Source: Methanococcoides methylutens MM1
Lineage (GTDB): Archaea > Halobacteriota > Methanosarcinia > Methanosarcinales > Methanosarcinaceae
Assembly (NCBI RefSeq): GCF_000970325.1
Contig: NZ_CP009518.1
Coordinates: 744,001-808,000 of the forward strand
DNA length: 64,000 bases
Direction of reading: 5' to 3'
Shown here: positions 1 through 9,168 of the stretch, in pieces
Position numbering within the stretch: position 1 is the first letter of the stretch
How the letters are laid out: each line of letters opens with the position of its first letter
The notes under the pieces: generated by a model
What the model was told of the DNA's origin: nothing
The model's input: only the letters and a program-made list of their open reading frames with translations
Database searches by the model: none
Made by a program: the position numbers and the translations under genes

Positions 1-1
1 T

Positions 2-76
2 GATATTCTTTCTGTCTTCCGTGAATATCCTGATATTGTTGATGAGGTGGAGGAAGCTAAAAAGCGTATGTCATAA
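2..76 (+). CDS. C-terminal end of an unidentified protein (partial)
   Basis: An open frame enters from the left edge and stops at TAA (74-76). It encodes 24 charged, helix-like residues ending in KKRMS. The codon usage looks native and a T-rich stretch follows, so this is probably the true end of a gene. Too little is visible to name a family. Confidence 0.5.
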   Translation, partial: DILSVFREYPDIVDEVEEAKKRMS

Positions 77-237
77 TGGCATACGGCTCTTTTCATTTGT
101 TTTTATTCCTTGCCTATCTTCCTTTTCTTTTCATTAACTTTCCTTTCACTTATTTTCGTTTCATTTTATTCTTTATATTTCGTTTTAATTAGACGCGACA
201 ACAAAAGACTCTTTAATATTCAGGACAATTACTGGCG
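77..237. promoter_or_regulatory. T-rich terminator tract and RIO2 promoter region
   Basis: About 160 bases without a gene. On the plus strand there are repeated pyrimidine/T runs (roughly 95-180), the usual archaeal termination signal for the upstream gene. A TATA-like stretch (tttatatttc, about 171-180) lies about 60 bases before the RIO2 ATG. No strong Shine-Dalgarno sequence precedes that ATG. Confidence 0.4.
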
Positions 238-1125
238 ATGATAGATGACGTACTCAAGGTTTTCAGGAAACTGGATAGTAAGGACCTTCGAATTTTGACC
301 GGTATCGAGATCGGGATGAAAAATTTTGAATGGGTTCCTCTCGAAGAGATCCGTAAATATACCAAAATGAATTTCGATCAACTTGAGTACAGGCTTCTCA
401 GGCTTTTTAAGTCCAATATGGTAGTGGGGACAAAAACTCCGTATGAAGGCTATCAGATCTATTTTGACGGCTACGATGCACTTGCACTGAATACATTTGT
501 CAAAAGGGAAAGTGTCAGTGCCATAGGTGAAGAGATCGGTGTGGGCAAGGAATCAGTTGTCCATGAGGCCATCAGGGAACCTGAGCTTGCGATCGCAGAT
601 CCTATTCCTGTTATTATCAAGTTCCACAGGGAAGGCAGGACAAGCTTCAAGCGTGTAAAAAGAGTACGTGACCACCTTGTTGACAGGGAGCATTTTTCCT
701 GGATATATGCAGCACGTCTGGCTGCCAAAAGGGAGTATGATATTCTCCAGGAATTATACGGCAAGGTTTCCATACCCAAACCTCTTGATTACAACAGGCA
801 TGCCATCGTCATGGCTCCAGCGAAGGGGAGTATCCTTGTAAAGACCAAACTTCTGGAACCGGTATGGGTCCTCGATGAGATCCTTTCACAGATTAAGGTC
901 GTTTACTCTCTTGGGATCATACACTCAGACCTCAGTGAATACAACATCTTCGTCAGTGATGAGGGCGTGGAGTTCATAGACTGGCCACAGTATGTTACAG
1001 TGGACCATCCACATGCAGATGAGCTGCTTGAGCGGGATGTGTTCAATGTGCTGACACATTTCAGGCGGAAGTATAATCTGGAAAAGGACATGGGCGAGGT
1101 TCTCAGCTTTATAAAAGAAGACTGA
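238..1125 (+). CDS. RIO2-type serine/threonine protein kinase
   Basis: Atypical protein kinase/ATPase of the RIO2 family. In archaea and eukaryotes it acts in late maturation of the small ribosomal subunit. The 295-residue length matches archaeal RIO2. An N-terminal winged helix (about 1-85) is diagnostic of RIO2 over RIO1. Next come the nucleotide-binding loop GVGKES (about 98-104), the catalytic loop HSDLSEYN (about 228-235) and the metal-binding FIDWPQ (about 245-250). All key residues (catalytic D, N, and the second D) are present. It is followed by the DUF460 gene on the same strand. Confidence 0.95.
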   Translation: MIDDVLKVFRKLDSKDLRILTGIEIGMKNFEWVPLEEIRKYTKMNFDQLEYRLLRLFKSNMVVGTKTPYEGYQIYFDGYDALALNTFVKRESVSAIGEEIGVGKESVVHEAIREPELAIADPIPVIIKFHREGRTSFKRVKRVRDHLVDREHFSWIYAARLAAKREYDILQELYGKVSIPKPLDYNRHAIVMAPAKGSILVKTKLLEPVWVLDEILSQIKVVYSLGIIHSDLSEYNIFVSDEGVEFIDWPQYVTVDHPHADELLERDVFNVLTHFRRKYNLEKDMGEVLSFIKED

Positions 1126-1170
1126 TCAGTATGCTATAGTTATATGCTATAGCTACCAAATTTTAATTAT

Positions 1171-3147
1171 ATGCTTATTGATAGTGGGGTAATATTCGGT
1201 ATCGACATAGCAAAAGGCTCCTCCAGGGCAAAGGAGCTACCAAGGTATGCGGTCGCTGTGCTGAAAGAGGGGGAAATAACCCAACATAAAATGGTGCGTC
1301 TTCCCCACATCCTGAAGATGGTCCGTGAAGAACATCCTGAATATATAGCAGTGGATAACATTTTCGAGCTCGCACCGGCAAAGAAAGAGCTTGTGCGATT
1401 CCTGGAGAAGCTTCCTGAAGGTGTCAGGTTGGTACAGGTCACAGGCGGCCTGCACAAAAAATCCCTGTTGCATCTTGCAAGGGAGAATGGATTGTCCTTC
1501 AACCAGTTCGATCCCAATGAAGAGGCGGAGACCTGTGCACGTTTAGCCAGTATGGGAATTGGTTCTGAAGTCTCCCTTTTTGAGGATATCACGAAGATCA
1601 AGGTGAGTCGTGCACGTTCCCTCGGGCGTGGAGGTTGGAGCCAGAACAGGTATCGTCGAAAGGTCCACGGGGCTGTGAGAGAAAGGGCCCGTGAGGTTGA
1701 AGCGATACTCAAGAAAGCCTCAAAGGAGCGAGGTTATTCGTATGATTCCAGGATCTCAAAGGGTTTCGGGGGGTATGTGCGTGCGGAGTTCACAGTATTT
1801 GCGAAGAGGGATCAGGTTCCTGTTGGCTCCGGTTCCACGGCAGATGCTCAGGTCCGTGTGAGCAGTGTGGTGCGTGATAAGATCCAGTACACTTCTTTGA
1901 AGAAGCTCAAAAGGCGCCCAACGATTGTGGGTATTGACCCCGGGACCACTGTGGGGATAGCCATACTATCCTTCGAAGGTGAACTTCAGCTTCTGAAAAG
2001 CATTCGTGGTATCTCTCACGATGAAGTTGTCAAGCTTATTGCTGAATATGGTAAGCCTGCGGTTGTAGCTACGGATGTCACCCCGACACCGGGTGCCGTG
2101 GAAAAGATAAGGCGCAGTTTCAATGCTGTGATAAACACACCTTCTGCGGAGATCTCCTCTGAGGAAAAGATCGCCCTTGGCAGGCTCTATGGTTATTCCA
2201 ATGACCATGAACGTGATTCCCTTGCAGCGGCCCTTTATGCTTACCGCAGTTACAAGAACATGTTCTCACGTGTTGAGAAGAAAGCACCTCCGCATCTGGA
2301 CATGGACCAGATAAAACTGTATGTGATACAGGGCGCTTCCATAGGAGAGGCCATCGAGAAGGTTTCTGGGGTGCCAGCTCCTGAGAAAAAGCCTGTTGAA
2401 CCACCGCAGGTTACTGATGAGGATGTTGAGGAAAGGAAGAGGAAAGTTGCGGAGAAACTTAAGTTAAAAGATAGTCAGATCAGCAATCTCAAGGACTATG
2501 TGCGTGAGCTCAAGAAGGATCTGAAGGCAAAGGATAAGCGTATCTCAAAACTTGAGCTAAAACTGGAGAAGATGAGGGAAGCCAACCATCTGGAGATTCG
2601 CAGGGACAAGGAGATCGAAATACGGGATCACAAGATCTCAGCCCTGAAAAAGGACCTTCGTCGTTCTAAGAAGTCACTGAAGAGAGCCCATAATGACATC
2701 AGGAAACTGAAGCAGATAAGGAAGATGGAGATCAAAGGCAAGGGAGTGCCTGTGAAGATCCTTCCAACCTTTACCCGTGAGGCCATTTTGGAAACGAAGG
2801 ATCGTCTTGGGATCAAGAAAGGGGATATTGTCTTCCTGGAAGATGCAAGCGGTGGCAGTACCGTGACAGCTTCCATGGTTGTTGAAATGGGTGTGCGTGC
2901 AGTGATCACTTTTTCTAACGTGACCTATGCTGCAGAAGATGTGTTCTTCAGGGCAAATATGCCACTGCTGAAAAATGTCAGGATACAGAGAGTTGACGAT
3001 CTTGCAGTGGTCGATCCGGATATTCTTCAGAAAGCTCTTGATGAGTGGGAGAAGCAGGCTGAGATAAAGCGTCAGGAAGAAAAAGAGAAGAAACTGAAGC
3101 ATCTTGTGGATGAATACAGAAGTGAGAGGCGCAGGGGTCTTGCCTGA
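1171..3147 (+). CDS. DUF460 domain protein with RNase H-like folds and coiled coil
   Basis: A 658-residue archaeal protein of the DUF460 family (COG2433), biochemical function unknown. It has an N-terminal nuclease-like segment with FGIDIAKG near residue 10. A second RNase H/RuvC-like motif, GIDPGTTVGIAIL, starts near residue 253, and a long charged coiled coil spans roughly 415-530. A C-terminal domain (about 540-620) precedes a Lys/Glu-rich tail. The RuvC-like DPGTT signature suggests nucleic-acid binding or processing, but that is inference. The ATG follows an AT-rich stretch with no clear Shine-Dalgarno sequence, so the message may be nearly leaderless. Confidence 0.85.
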   Translation: MLIDSGVIFGIDIAKGSSRAKELPRYAVAVLKEGEITQHKMVRLPHILKMVREEHPEYIAVDNIFELAPAKKELVRFLEKLPEGVRLVQVTGGLHKKSLLHLARENGLSFNQFDPNEEAETCARLASMGIGSEVSLFEDITKIKVSRARSLGRGGWSQNRYRRKVHGAVRERAREVEAILKKASKERGYSYDSRISKGFGGYVRAEFTVFAKRDQVPVGSGSTADAQVRVSSVVRDKIQYTSLKKLKRRPTIVGIDPGTTVGIAILSFEGELQLLKSIRGISHDEVVKLIAEYGKPAVVATDVTPTPGAVEKIRRSFNAVINTPSAEISSEEKIALGRLYGYSNDHERDSLAAALYAYRSYKNMFSRVEKKAPPHLDMDQIKLYVIQGASIGEAIEKVSGVPAPEKKPVEPPQVTDEDVEERKRKVAEKLKLKDSQISNLKDYVRELKKDLKAKDKRISKLELKLEKMREANHLEIRRDKEIEIRDHKISALKKDLRRSKKSLKRAHNDIRKLKQIRKMEIKGKGVPVKILPTFTREAILETKDRLGIKKGDIVFLEDASGGSTVTASMVVEMGVRAVITFSNVTYAAEDVFFRANMPLLKNVRIQRVDDLAVVDPDILQKALDEWEKQAEIKRQEEKEKKLKHLVDEYRSERRRGLA

Positions 3148-3210
3148 GTGGCACTTATCGATCTCTAATCAACCTTTAACTCACTTCTAACTCAACTTCT
3201 AAGTGACCTT

Positions 3211-3762
3211 TTATTTCCTGTCAAAGAACAGGTTCTTGCCCTTGATACTGAGAGGCATCCCACATGCGATGTCAGCGTCCAGAAGTCCGGCTGCCAGTGC
3301 ACCTGCTCCTACTGAGTACATCACCCGGTTGTCAACACAAAGGTCTTTTGCTTTTGCAGCAGCGCTCCCAAGTGCAATGCCCATGTCAATGTACTTGAAA
3401 GAACAGTTAGGTCCGGTAAAATCAACATTTACTTTTGACTGCTCGAGCATGTCCTTGCAGCTTTCAAATCCACATGCTCCGCAGTTGAGCCCTACGACAC
3501 CTTCAGTCTTGAAGCCTATGAGTATCACTGCATCTGCATTGCGGACGTTCTGTGCATCACGTTTGAAGAAAGCAAACCCCTCTCCTTTCTTTTCTGCCAT
3601 CTCTTCCATTGCAGAGGCAAGTACCTCAACATCGTTCGTTTCCAATAATGCTGTCACGATGTCATCTTTCCCTTTGGCTTTCGGAGCTGTCCTTGCTGCA
3701 ACAAGTATCGACTTTGCCAGCATCTCGATAGTTTCGGATTCAGGATTGAGTTTCATGAACAT
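3211..3762 (-). CDS. DUF2148 ferredoxin-like domain protein
   Basis: A 183-residue protein of the DUF2148 family (COG4739), common in methanogens and clostridia. A cysteine cluster LNCGACGFESC at about residues 113-123 has the form of an Fe-S-binding segment. The Gly/Ala-rich C-terminal part (GAGALAAGLLDADIACG) is typical of the family. It converges with DUF460, separated by 63 bases. Its function is unknown; redox or Fe-S binding is inferred from the cysteines. Confidence 0.85.
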   Translation of the reverse strand: MFMKLNPESETIEMLAKSILVAARTAPKAKGKDDIVTALLETNDVEVLASAMEEMAEKKGEGFAFFKRDAQNVRNADAVILIGFKTEGVVGLNCGACGFESCKDMLEQSKVNVDFTGPNCSFKYIDMGIALGSAAAKAKDLCVDNRVMYSVGAGALAAGLLDADIACGMPLSIKGKNLFFDRK

Positions 3763-3845
3763 ATTTATGTTATTTTCAGACTTAATTATTTTTGCATAAC
3801 AGGAACAAGCATCTATTTGTATTATCGTTTTAATTACAGTTCAGG

Positions 3846-4460
3846 ATGACATTATCTGCACTTATACTTGCAGGCGGACGCGGCAGGCGTCTTGGGAATA
3901 TGGAAAAGGCCCTGATGAACTGTGATGGTAGATCTTTGCTGGAGCGGACCATCAACATACTTGATGATATCGTTGATGAGGTTCTGGTCTCTGTCAGGGA
4001 TGAAGAGCAGGAAAAAGAGTTTGAAGCGTATGCCTGTGGCAAGCAAATGGTCCGGGACAGCTATTCTGACATAGGTCCCCTTGCAGGAATTCTTGAGGGT
4101 TTCAGGGCAGCAAAAGGAAAGTATATCTTTGTGACTGCCTGTGACATGCCTTTCATTGATCCGAAGGTCGTAGAGTTCATGTTCCGCTGTGCAGAAGACC
4201 ATGATGCAGCAGTGCCGCTTCGTTTGGACGGATCAATGGAGCCATTGTGTGGTGTCTATCGTGTTGAACCGATGCTACCTCTGATAGAGATGTCGATAGC
4301 TTCAGGTAAGAGGTTCATACTTGCCCCGGTGTTTGAACTGGACGATGTTGTGGGCGTTGAGATGGAGAAGATCCGTGAGATCGATCCTGAGTTAAAAACT
4401 TTTATCAATATCAACACGTTTGATGATATGGATAAACTGGACATCTGCCAGGACGGATGA
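3846..4460 (+). CDS. mobA: Molybdenum cofactor guanylyltransferase MobA-like
   Basis: Nucleotidyltransferase that attaches GMP to molybdopterin (or tungstopterin) for enzymes such as formylmethanofuran dehydrogenase. The 204-residue length fits MobA. The N-terminal GT-A signature LILAGGRGRRLG (about residues 6-17) and the metal-binding VTACDMPF are both present. The C-terminus contains FININTFDD, the common NxNTPxD-like MobA ending. It is monocistronic in this window, facing away from the DUF2148 gene across an 83-base spacer. Confidence 0.9.
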   Translation: MTLSALILAGGRGRRLGNMEKALMNCDGRSLLERTINILDDIVDEVLVSVRDEEQEKEFEAYACGKQMVRDSYSDIGPLAGILEGFRAAKGKYIFVTACDMPFIDPKVVEFMFRCAEDHDAAVPLRLDGSMEPLCGVYRVEPMLPLIEMSIASGKRFILAPVFELDDVVGVEMEKIREIDPELKTFININTFDDMDKLDICQDG

Positions 4461-4588
4461 AGCCAAAATGTGTTGACATTCTGCATTTCTCTTTGTCATT
4501 CCTAAATCTGGCAGGAATAAGTTATTTTTGATGTTTCTTTTAGATGCTGTTTTTTTCAATATTGATGCAATATCTATTTATATAACCA

Positions 4589-4609
4589 CCCCTCATAATT
4601 ATTATGGGG
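4589..4609. promoter_or_regulatory. Imperfect inverted repeat after a TATA-like box
   Basis: CCCC, one unpaired T, then CATAAT separated by one base from ATTATG and GGG. It lies just after a TATA-like stretch (tatttatata, about 4575-4584) and about 55 bases before the 39-aa ORF. It could be an operator or a 5' hairpin for that ORF. Seen in sequence; role inferred. Confidence 0.35.
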
Positions 4610-4665
4610 ATGTTAATACATCCCATAAATGCAGGCAATTAAGCTTGATACAAGAGGGGAACAAT

Positions 4666-4785
4666 TTGAGAGATTCAGAATCAGCACGACAGGAAGAAGA
4701 GTCCGGGCAGATGATGTACGAAGAAGAATATGATGGCTTCTATTCAAGTTCAGGACAGGCGTTTATAAGGATACCGATGAAATAA
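4666..4785 (+). CDS. Small acidic hypothetical protein (39 aa, TTG start)
   Basis: A TTG start is preceded by GAGGGGA (4654-4660) at good ribosome-binding spacing. The frame is open to TAA. The product is 39 residues: an acidic Glu-rich front, a Tyr/Ser-rich middle (EEEYDGFYSSSG) and a basic tail ending RIPMK. The frame stays open further upstream (ATG at 4528), but that extension runs across the promoter-like TATA and inverted repeat, so I chose the TTG. I recognise no family. The promoter, ribosome binding site and acidic composition support a real small gene. Confidence 0.5.
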   Translation: MRDSESARQEEESGQMMYEEEYDGFYSSSGQAFIRIPMK

Positions 4786-4820
4786 TTGGGCTTCCAATGT
4801 TTCTCCATATATGGTCGATT

Positions 4821-4840
4821 AATTGATCGATCGATCAATT
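4821..4840. repeat. Perfect 20-bp palindrome
   Basis: AATTGATCGA is followed directly by its exact reverse complement, with no spacer. It sits 36 bases after the 39-aa ORF in an AT-rich gap of about 290 bases before the NorQ-like gene. It could be an operator or a cruciform-forming site. The T-rich run after it (about 4879-4925) may terminate the small gene. Confidence 0.6.
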
Positions 4841-5049
4841 TGGTGTATCTATATCAAACATACTTGTTCAGCAAAAGGAATTTTCTTTTTTAATTTCTTC
4901 TTTTTGCTTTTCACTATTTTATTTTGATCTATTCAATATCATTTTCATTCCAGGTTTCAATTATAATTTTCCAAATTAATTCTACCTGACATTTGTTTTC
5001 GGCTCACCTCCTTTCATCTGCAAAATGTTATCAACTTTGAGCACCAAAA

Positions 5050-5077
5050 ATATATTAAAAATTTAAAAGTGATCCCT
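5050..5077 (+). promoter_or_regulatory. TATA box and Shine-Dalgarno of the norQ-like gene
   Basis: A TATA-like tatattaaa (about 5050-5058) is followed by GTGATC (5069-5074), which matches part of the GGTGATC extension of the archaeal anti-SD complement. The GTG at 5069 is therefore better read as ribosome binding site than as the start. Confidence 0.45.
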
Positions 5078-5902
5078 ATGACCGATATTATCTGTTCCCA
5101 GCAACGTGTTGAAGAATGCGTTATCAAAGAAGAGCCATACTACGTTCCTGTGGGGAATGAGGTAGAGGTGTTCAGGGCTGCTTATGAGAACAAGCTGCCT
5201 GTGAGCCTTAAGGGACCAACAGGTTGTGGAAAAACTCGTTTTATCGAATACATGGCCTACCATCTGGGAAGGCCCCTTATTACCATCTCGTGCCATGAGG
5301 ATCTCACAGCTAACGATCTCATTGGGAGGTTCCTCATAAAAGGCGAAAGCACTGAATGGAATGATGGTCCCCTTACCGCTGCTCTGAAAAGCGGTGCCAT
5401 CTGCTACCTTGACGAGTTCGTTGAGGCAAGGATGGATACAAGGGTAGTGATCCACCCGCTGACGGATGACAGGCGGATCATGCCCATTGAGAAGTTGGGT
5501 ATCGTACTTCAGGCGCCACCCGAGTTCATGCTGGCGATATCCTATAACCCGGGCTACCAGAGCGTGCTGAAGGACCTGAAGCAGAGTACAAGGCAAAGAT
5601 TCGTTTCCATTGATTTTGACTACCCGCCAGCAGAACTGGAGACCACCATCGTTGCCCATGAGAGCGGTGTGGATGAGGATACTGCCCGGACCCTTGTGGA
5701 TATCGGACATCGCATACGCAATTTCAAGCAGCATGGCCTTGAGGAAGGGGTAAGCACCCGTCTGCTAATATACGCTGGCATGCTGATCAATTCAGGCATA
5801 GAACCTCGTGAAGCATGCAGGGTTGCCATGATAAAACCGATCACTGATGACAATGATCTACAGAAAAGCATCGATGAGATCATATCAGCTATCATGGAGT
5901 GA
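5078..5902 (+). CDS. MoxR-class AAA+ ATPase, NorQ/CbbQ-like
   Basis: AAA+ ATPase of the CbbQ/NirQ/NorQ group, which works with VWA-domain partners to remodel or activate metalloenzymes. 274 residues from the ATG at 5078. Walker A GPTGCGKT lies near 45-52 and Walker B ICYLDEF near 107-113; SYNPGYQ and TRQRF, typical of this group, follow. Its GTG/TGA overlap with the NorD-like gene shows a two-gene operon. No nitric oxide reductase or RuBisCO gene is in view, so the client is unknown. Confidence 0.9.
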   Translation: MTDIICSQQRVEECVIKEEPYYVPVGNEVEVFRAAYENKLPVSLKGPTGCGKTRFIEYMAYHLGRPLITISCHEDLTANDLIGRFLIKGESTEWNDGPLTAALKSGAICYLDEFVEARMDTRVVIHPLTDDRRIMPIEKLGIVLQAPPEFMLAISYNPGYQSVLKDLKQSTRQRFVSIDFDYPPAELETTIVAHESGVDEDTARTLVDIGHRIRNFKQHGLEEGVSTRLLIYAGMLINSGIEPREACRVAMIKPITDDNDLQKSIDEIISAIME

Positions 5903-8900
5903 AGAGATTGTCGCAGGATGAAGAGAAATCCTCTCATCTTAAGGTTATAATTGAGAGCCTGGGCTCAGCAGACCTGCTGGATGGTCTTTCTGATGCTGAG
6001 GTTTCAGATATTTCTGATGGATTTGAAAAACTTCCTGTGGAAATCCTTTCATCTTTCATTAAAGACCCATCCTTGATCGAAGAATGGATGGAAATGGCAG
6101 GCGAAATCAGGTCCTTGAACCTGAGTGCTGGGAAGACATTTCTTGGAAGTATCGGAGCTCTTTATCCTTTGCTGGATAAAGATCTGCTGGATATCTGGTA
6201 TCCGATGGTAAAAGATGTGGCCGGGAGAAAATGGAGGATTGCTGTTGAGTTTATCGAACAGACAGCAGATGTATTTTCTGTTCTGCCTGAACACCAGCGA
6301 AAGACTGTTTTGCTAAGATCAAACACATTCTCAGATATCGATCTCCATCTCTTTCTCACGTTCTTCTCAAGCGCACCTCTTGTGGTGGCCGCTATAAGCA
6401 AAAGCGAGTTCGATGAGTGGGTGCACATTGGAAAGGAGCTTGCTGATGAGGATCTTGAAGTGGCGAAAATGTTCCTTAAACGAACGCCAAAGTTCATTGA
6501 TAGGATTGATATTTCTGAACTTGAAGAGTACATGAAAAAGGGCAAAGACCTCTTTTCACATGAGGAACATGAGGCTACAATCACTTTCTATGATTCTGTT
6601 CTCAGGGGCCTTGAAAAGGATCTCCGAAGGTATGACCGGGAAGAGACAGTACATCTGATCGATATTGGATTGCAGCTTACACATATCTGCTGGAGATGTG
6701 TTGAGAGTTTCTTAGAGAATGCTCCTGAGGCACTTACTCATCTGGAAGAAGAAGAGTTCGAAGAGTGGGTATCTGTTGGGATGAGCATTTCAAGGAGCTC
6801 GACATTCTACGGTTCGAACTATTTCCACAGTTCACTTTCTGTATTGAAGAACACGGATCGGAAACATTATTCGATCATATTCGCCAATGCAAAGCTTTTG
6901 GCAGAAAAGAACAGTATGCTTGCAGGCATTTATTTCTCGATTCTCTCGGATGTGTTGCTCAATATACATCCCAAGGAGGTTGAAAAATGGGTACATACAG
7001 GTCTTGATGTCTTCAAAATTGATATTGAAAGCGCATTCAATTTTTTCAGGAATTCCCCTTCCCTTTTAAAAGATCTCGATGTAACAGAACTTGATGAATG
7101 GGCAGAAAACGGCCTCTCTATTCTCGGATCAGACAAAAGTGGGGGTAGGTCTTACTTCTCTCTTAGGTCAAAGAGTGCGACGGAGTTTGTTGAAAAACTG
7201 ATGAGTGGTGTTGCTCTCAAGCGTGTGTCAAAGGTTCTTAAGTATTACTCAGTAGGTATAGCGGGAGTTAATTTCACTGTACGCTCAAAGAGCTTCCTTC
7301 CCGGCGATTTCAGCAGGTATCCCAATCCGATCGTATCAGGAAGGACGATATATCTGGAACCTACCGTAAAGGGATATGGTGATTTCGAGGATAATTTCAC
7401 GATCTACAAACTGAGCGTGATGCATGAAGTTGGTCACATCCAGTTCGGGACTTCAACTTTTGAACCAAGGGATATTCGATCTCTTCTTGAAAAAAGGGGT
7501 ATCCAGCTGTCTGAAATTACCAATATTCCGGATGCTACAGGGGAAGTTCGATTTTCAGAAGAGTCTTTTTTTGATATCTCCGTAGTTGCAGCTATCATCG
7601 GAAAGCTCCCTGCTCCGTTCATCGCAGCTGATATAATGGGTATCATAGAGGATGCAAGGGTAGAGTACATGACAACTTCCCTTTACAGGGGAATACGCCG
7701 GGAGTTTGAGAAAGTACGTTCCCAGATGTCTCAAAAAAGACCTGTTCCTGCATCTGATATTAGTACATTCATGGAATACCTTCTGCTTTCTTCTGTGGGT
7801 ATTGCACCACCGTTTGGCATCAGGGAGGATCTAAAGGAGATTGTAGGAAAGGTCAGTGAAATGGTTGTGACCAACGTTTTCAGACAGGATTCTTCCACAC
7901 TCGATTCACTTGAGGCAACTTTGGATATCTATGAAATTTTAGTCAATCGTTTTGGTCCTCTGGAGCTGCTGGAATATGAACCTGTAAGGAATTTTGATTA
8001 TCGTGGAATAGGTATCGGAGCTATCAGTGTCACCCGCACTACCGATGAGGAGTTCACAGAACAAGTGATGGAATCTTTCATTCCTCATACTGCATTACTA
8101 AATGATGAGGAGCTGACGGAGGCCAGGTCAGGCAAAGGCCCGGAGTATGCAAAATCGAAGAACTGGGAAGTACTTGGCAGCTATAGTTATGATGAATGGG
8201 ATTCCCGGATGCAGGACTACAAGAACGACTGGTGCACCGTCTATGAAGTATCCCCTTCAGGTACTGATAATGAGTTCTACCTTGACTCCAGGGAACATTA
8301 TGCACGTGAGATTACCCAGATAAATCGCATCTTCAAGGTGATGAAGCCTGAGTCCTTCCGCAAATTAAGAAGGCAGCTGGATGGGGATGATTATGATCTC
8401 GACGCTTTGATCGAGGCTTTTGCTGACAGGAAATGCGGGATCAACCCTACGGATCGCCTGTACATAAGAAGAGATAAGCGTGAGAGGGATGTTGCAACTC
8501 TTTTCCTTCTGGATATGAGCGCATCAACGAAAAAGAAGCTGGATAATGGCCGTCGGATACTTGATGTGGAAAAGGACTCCCTTATTATTATGACACAGGC
8601 CCTTGAGAGCATAGGTGACAAGTATGCAATAGCGGCTTTTTCCGGCAATACAAGGTCCGATGTCGAGTTCTACTCAATAAAGGAGTTCAATGAGACCTTC
8701 TCAGAAGAAGCGGAATGCAAGATAAGTGCCCTTGAACCTGCATTGAACACAAGGCTGGGTGCTGCTATAAGGCATTCTATCTACAAGCTCAAAGGCATCG
8801 ATGCAAAGGTCAAATTGCTTGTACTGCTTTCAGACGGTGATCCTTATGACCTTGGTTTTGCTGATGGCAAATACGAAGGCCAGCAGGCTTTCGAGGACAC

Positions 8901-9078
8901 AAGGGTTGCAATACAGGAAGGTAATGCTCTTGGAATGCACTTCTTCTGCATTACCGTTGACAGTGAGGCTGGTGAATATCTGGATTCCATCTTCTCAGAT
9001 GTGGGTTACACTATAATTGATAATGCAGCCACACTTCCGGAAAGGCTTCCTATGCTTTACAACAGAATTACAAGTTGA
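5899..9078 (+). CDS. NorD/CbbO-like protein with VWA domain
   Basis: A large (about 1059 aa) partner of the NorQ-type ATPase. The N-terminal half (1-450) has repeated units such as '[11 protein letters not shown]', 'FEEWVSVGM' and '[10 protein letters not shown]' in an alpha-helical repeat pattern. An HEVGH motif (about 509-513) resembles the HE(A/V)GH segment of NorD proteins. The C-terminal VWA domain carries a MIDAS motif DMSAS (about 872-876) and LSDGDP (about 976). Start: GTG at 5899 overlapping the upstream TGA, or TTG at 5908, which has GGAGTGA five bases before it. Client protein unknown. Confidence 0.85.
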   Translation: MKRLSQDEEKSSHLKVIIESLGSADLLDGLSDAEVSDISDGFEKLPVEILSSFIKDPSLIEEWMEMAGEIRSLNLSAGKTFLGSIGALYPLLDKDLLDIWYPMVKDVAGRKWRIAVEFIEQTADVFSVLPEHQRKTVLLRSNTFSDIDLHLFLTFFSSAPLVVAAISKSEFDEWVHIGKELADEDLEVAKMFLKRTPKFIDRIDISELEEYMKKGKDLFSHEEHEATITFYDSVLRGLEKDLRRYDREETVHLIDIGLQLTHICWRCVESFLENAPEALTHLEEEEFEEWVSVGMSISRSSTFYGSNYFHSSLSVLKNTDRKHYSIIFANAKLLAEKNSMLAGIYFSILSDVLLNIHPKEVEKWVHTGLDVFKIDIESAFNFFRNSPSLLKDLDVTELDEWAENGLSILGSDKSGGRSYFSLRSKSATEFVEKLMSGVALKRVSKVLKYYSVGIAGVNFTVRSKSFLPGDFSRYPNPIVSGRTIYLEPTVKGYGDFEDNFTIYKLSVMHEVGHIQFGTSTFEPRDIRSLLEKRGIQLSEITNIPDATGEVRFSEESFFDISVVAAIIGKLPAPFIAADIMGIIEDARVEYMTTSLYRGIRREFEKVRSQMSQKRPVPASDISTFMEYLLLSSVGIAPPFGIREDLKEIVGKVSEMVVTNVFRQDSSTLDSLEATLDIYEILVNRFGPLELLEYEPVRNFDYRGIGIGAISVTRTTDEEFTEQVMESFIPHTALLNDEELTEARSGKGPEYAKSKNWEVLGSYSYDEWDSRMQDYKNDWCTVYEVSPSGTDNEFYLDSREHYAREITQINRIFKVMKPESFRKLRRQLDGDDYDLDALIEAFADRKCGINPTDRLYIRRDKRERDVATLFLLDMSASTKKKLDNGRRILDVEKDSLIIMTQALESIGDKYAIAAFSGNTRSDVEFYSIKEFNETFSEEAECKISALEPALNTRLGAAIRHSIYKLKGIDAKVKLLVLLSDGDPYDLGFADGKYEGQQAFEDTRVAIQEGNALGMHFFCITVDSEAGEYLDSIFSDVGYTIIDNAATLPERLPMLYNRITS

Positions 9079-9118
9079 TGTGATAAATATAATTGATAGT
9101 TATTTTCTAAAAAGAAAG

Positions 9119-9147
9119 TGAATTGCAGTATTTTAAACTACAATTCA
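9119..9147. terminator. Bidirectional hairpin between convergent genes
   Basis: TGAATTG and CAATTCA form a 7-bp stem with additional AGT/ACT pairing around an AT-rich loop, between the norD-like and beta-CASP genes. The position and symmetry suggest a shared terminator. Confidence 0.45.
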
Positions 9148-9168
9148 TTGTTGAGAACCTGTGGAAAG

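Noticed and set aside
5063-5734. 223-codon minus-strand ORF opposite the NorQ-like gene
   Set aside because: It lies wholly antisense to a clear AAA+ ATPase, has no family features and no ribosome site.
5899-9078. Zinc metalloprotease assignment from the HEVGH motif in the NorD-like protein
   Set aside because: NorD/CbbO proteins commonly carry an HE(A/V)GH segment. Without other protease features I do not infer protease activity.
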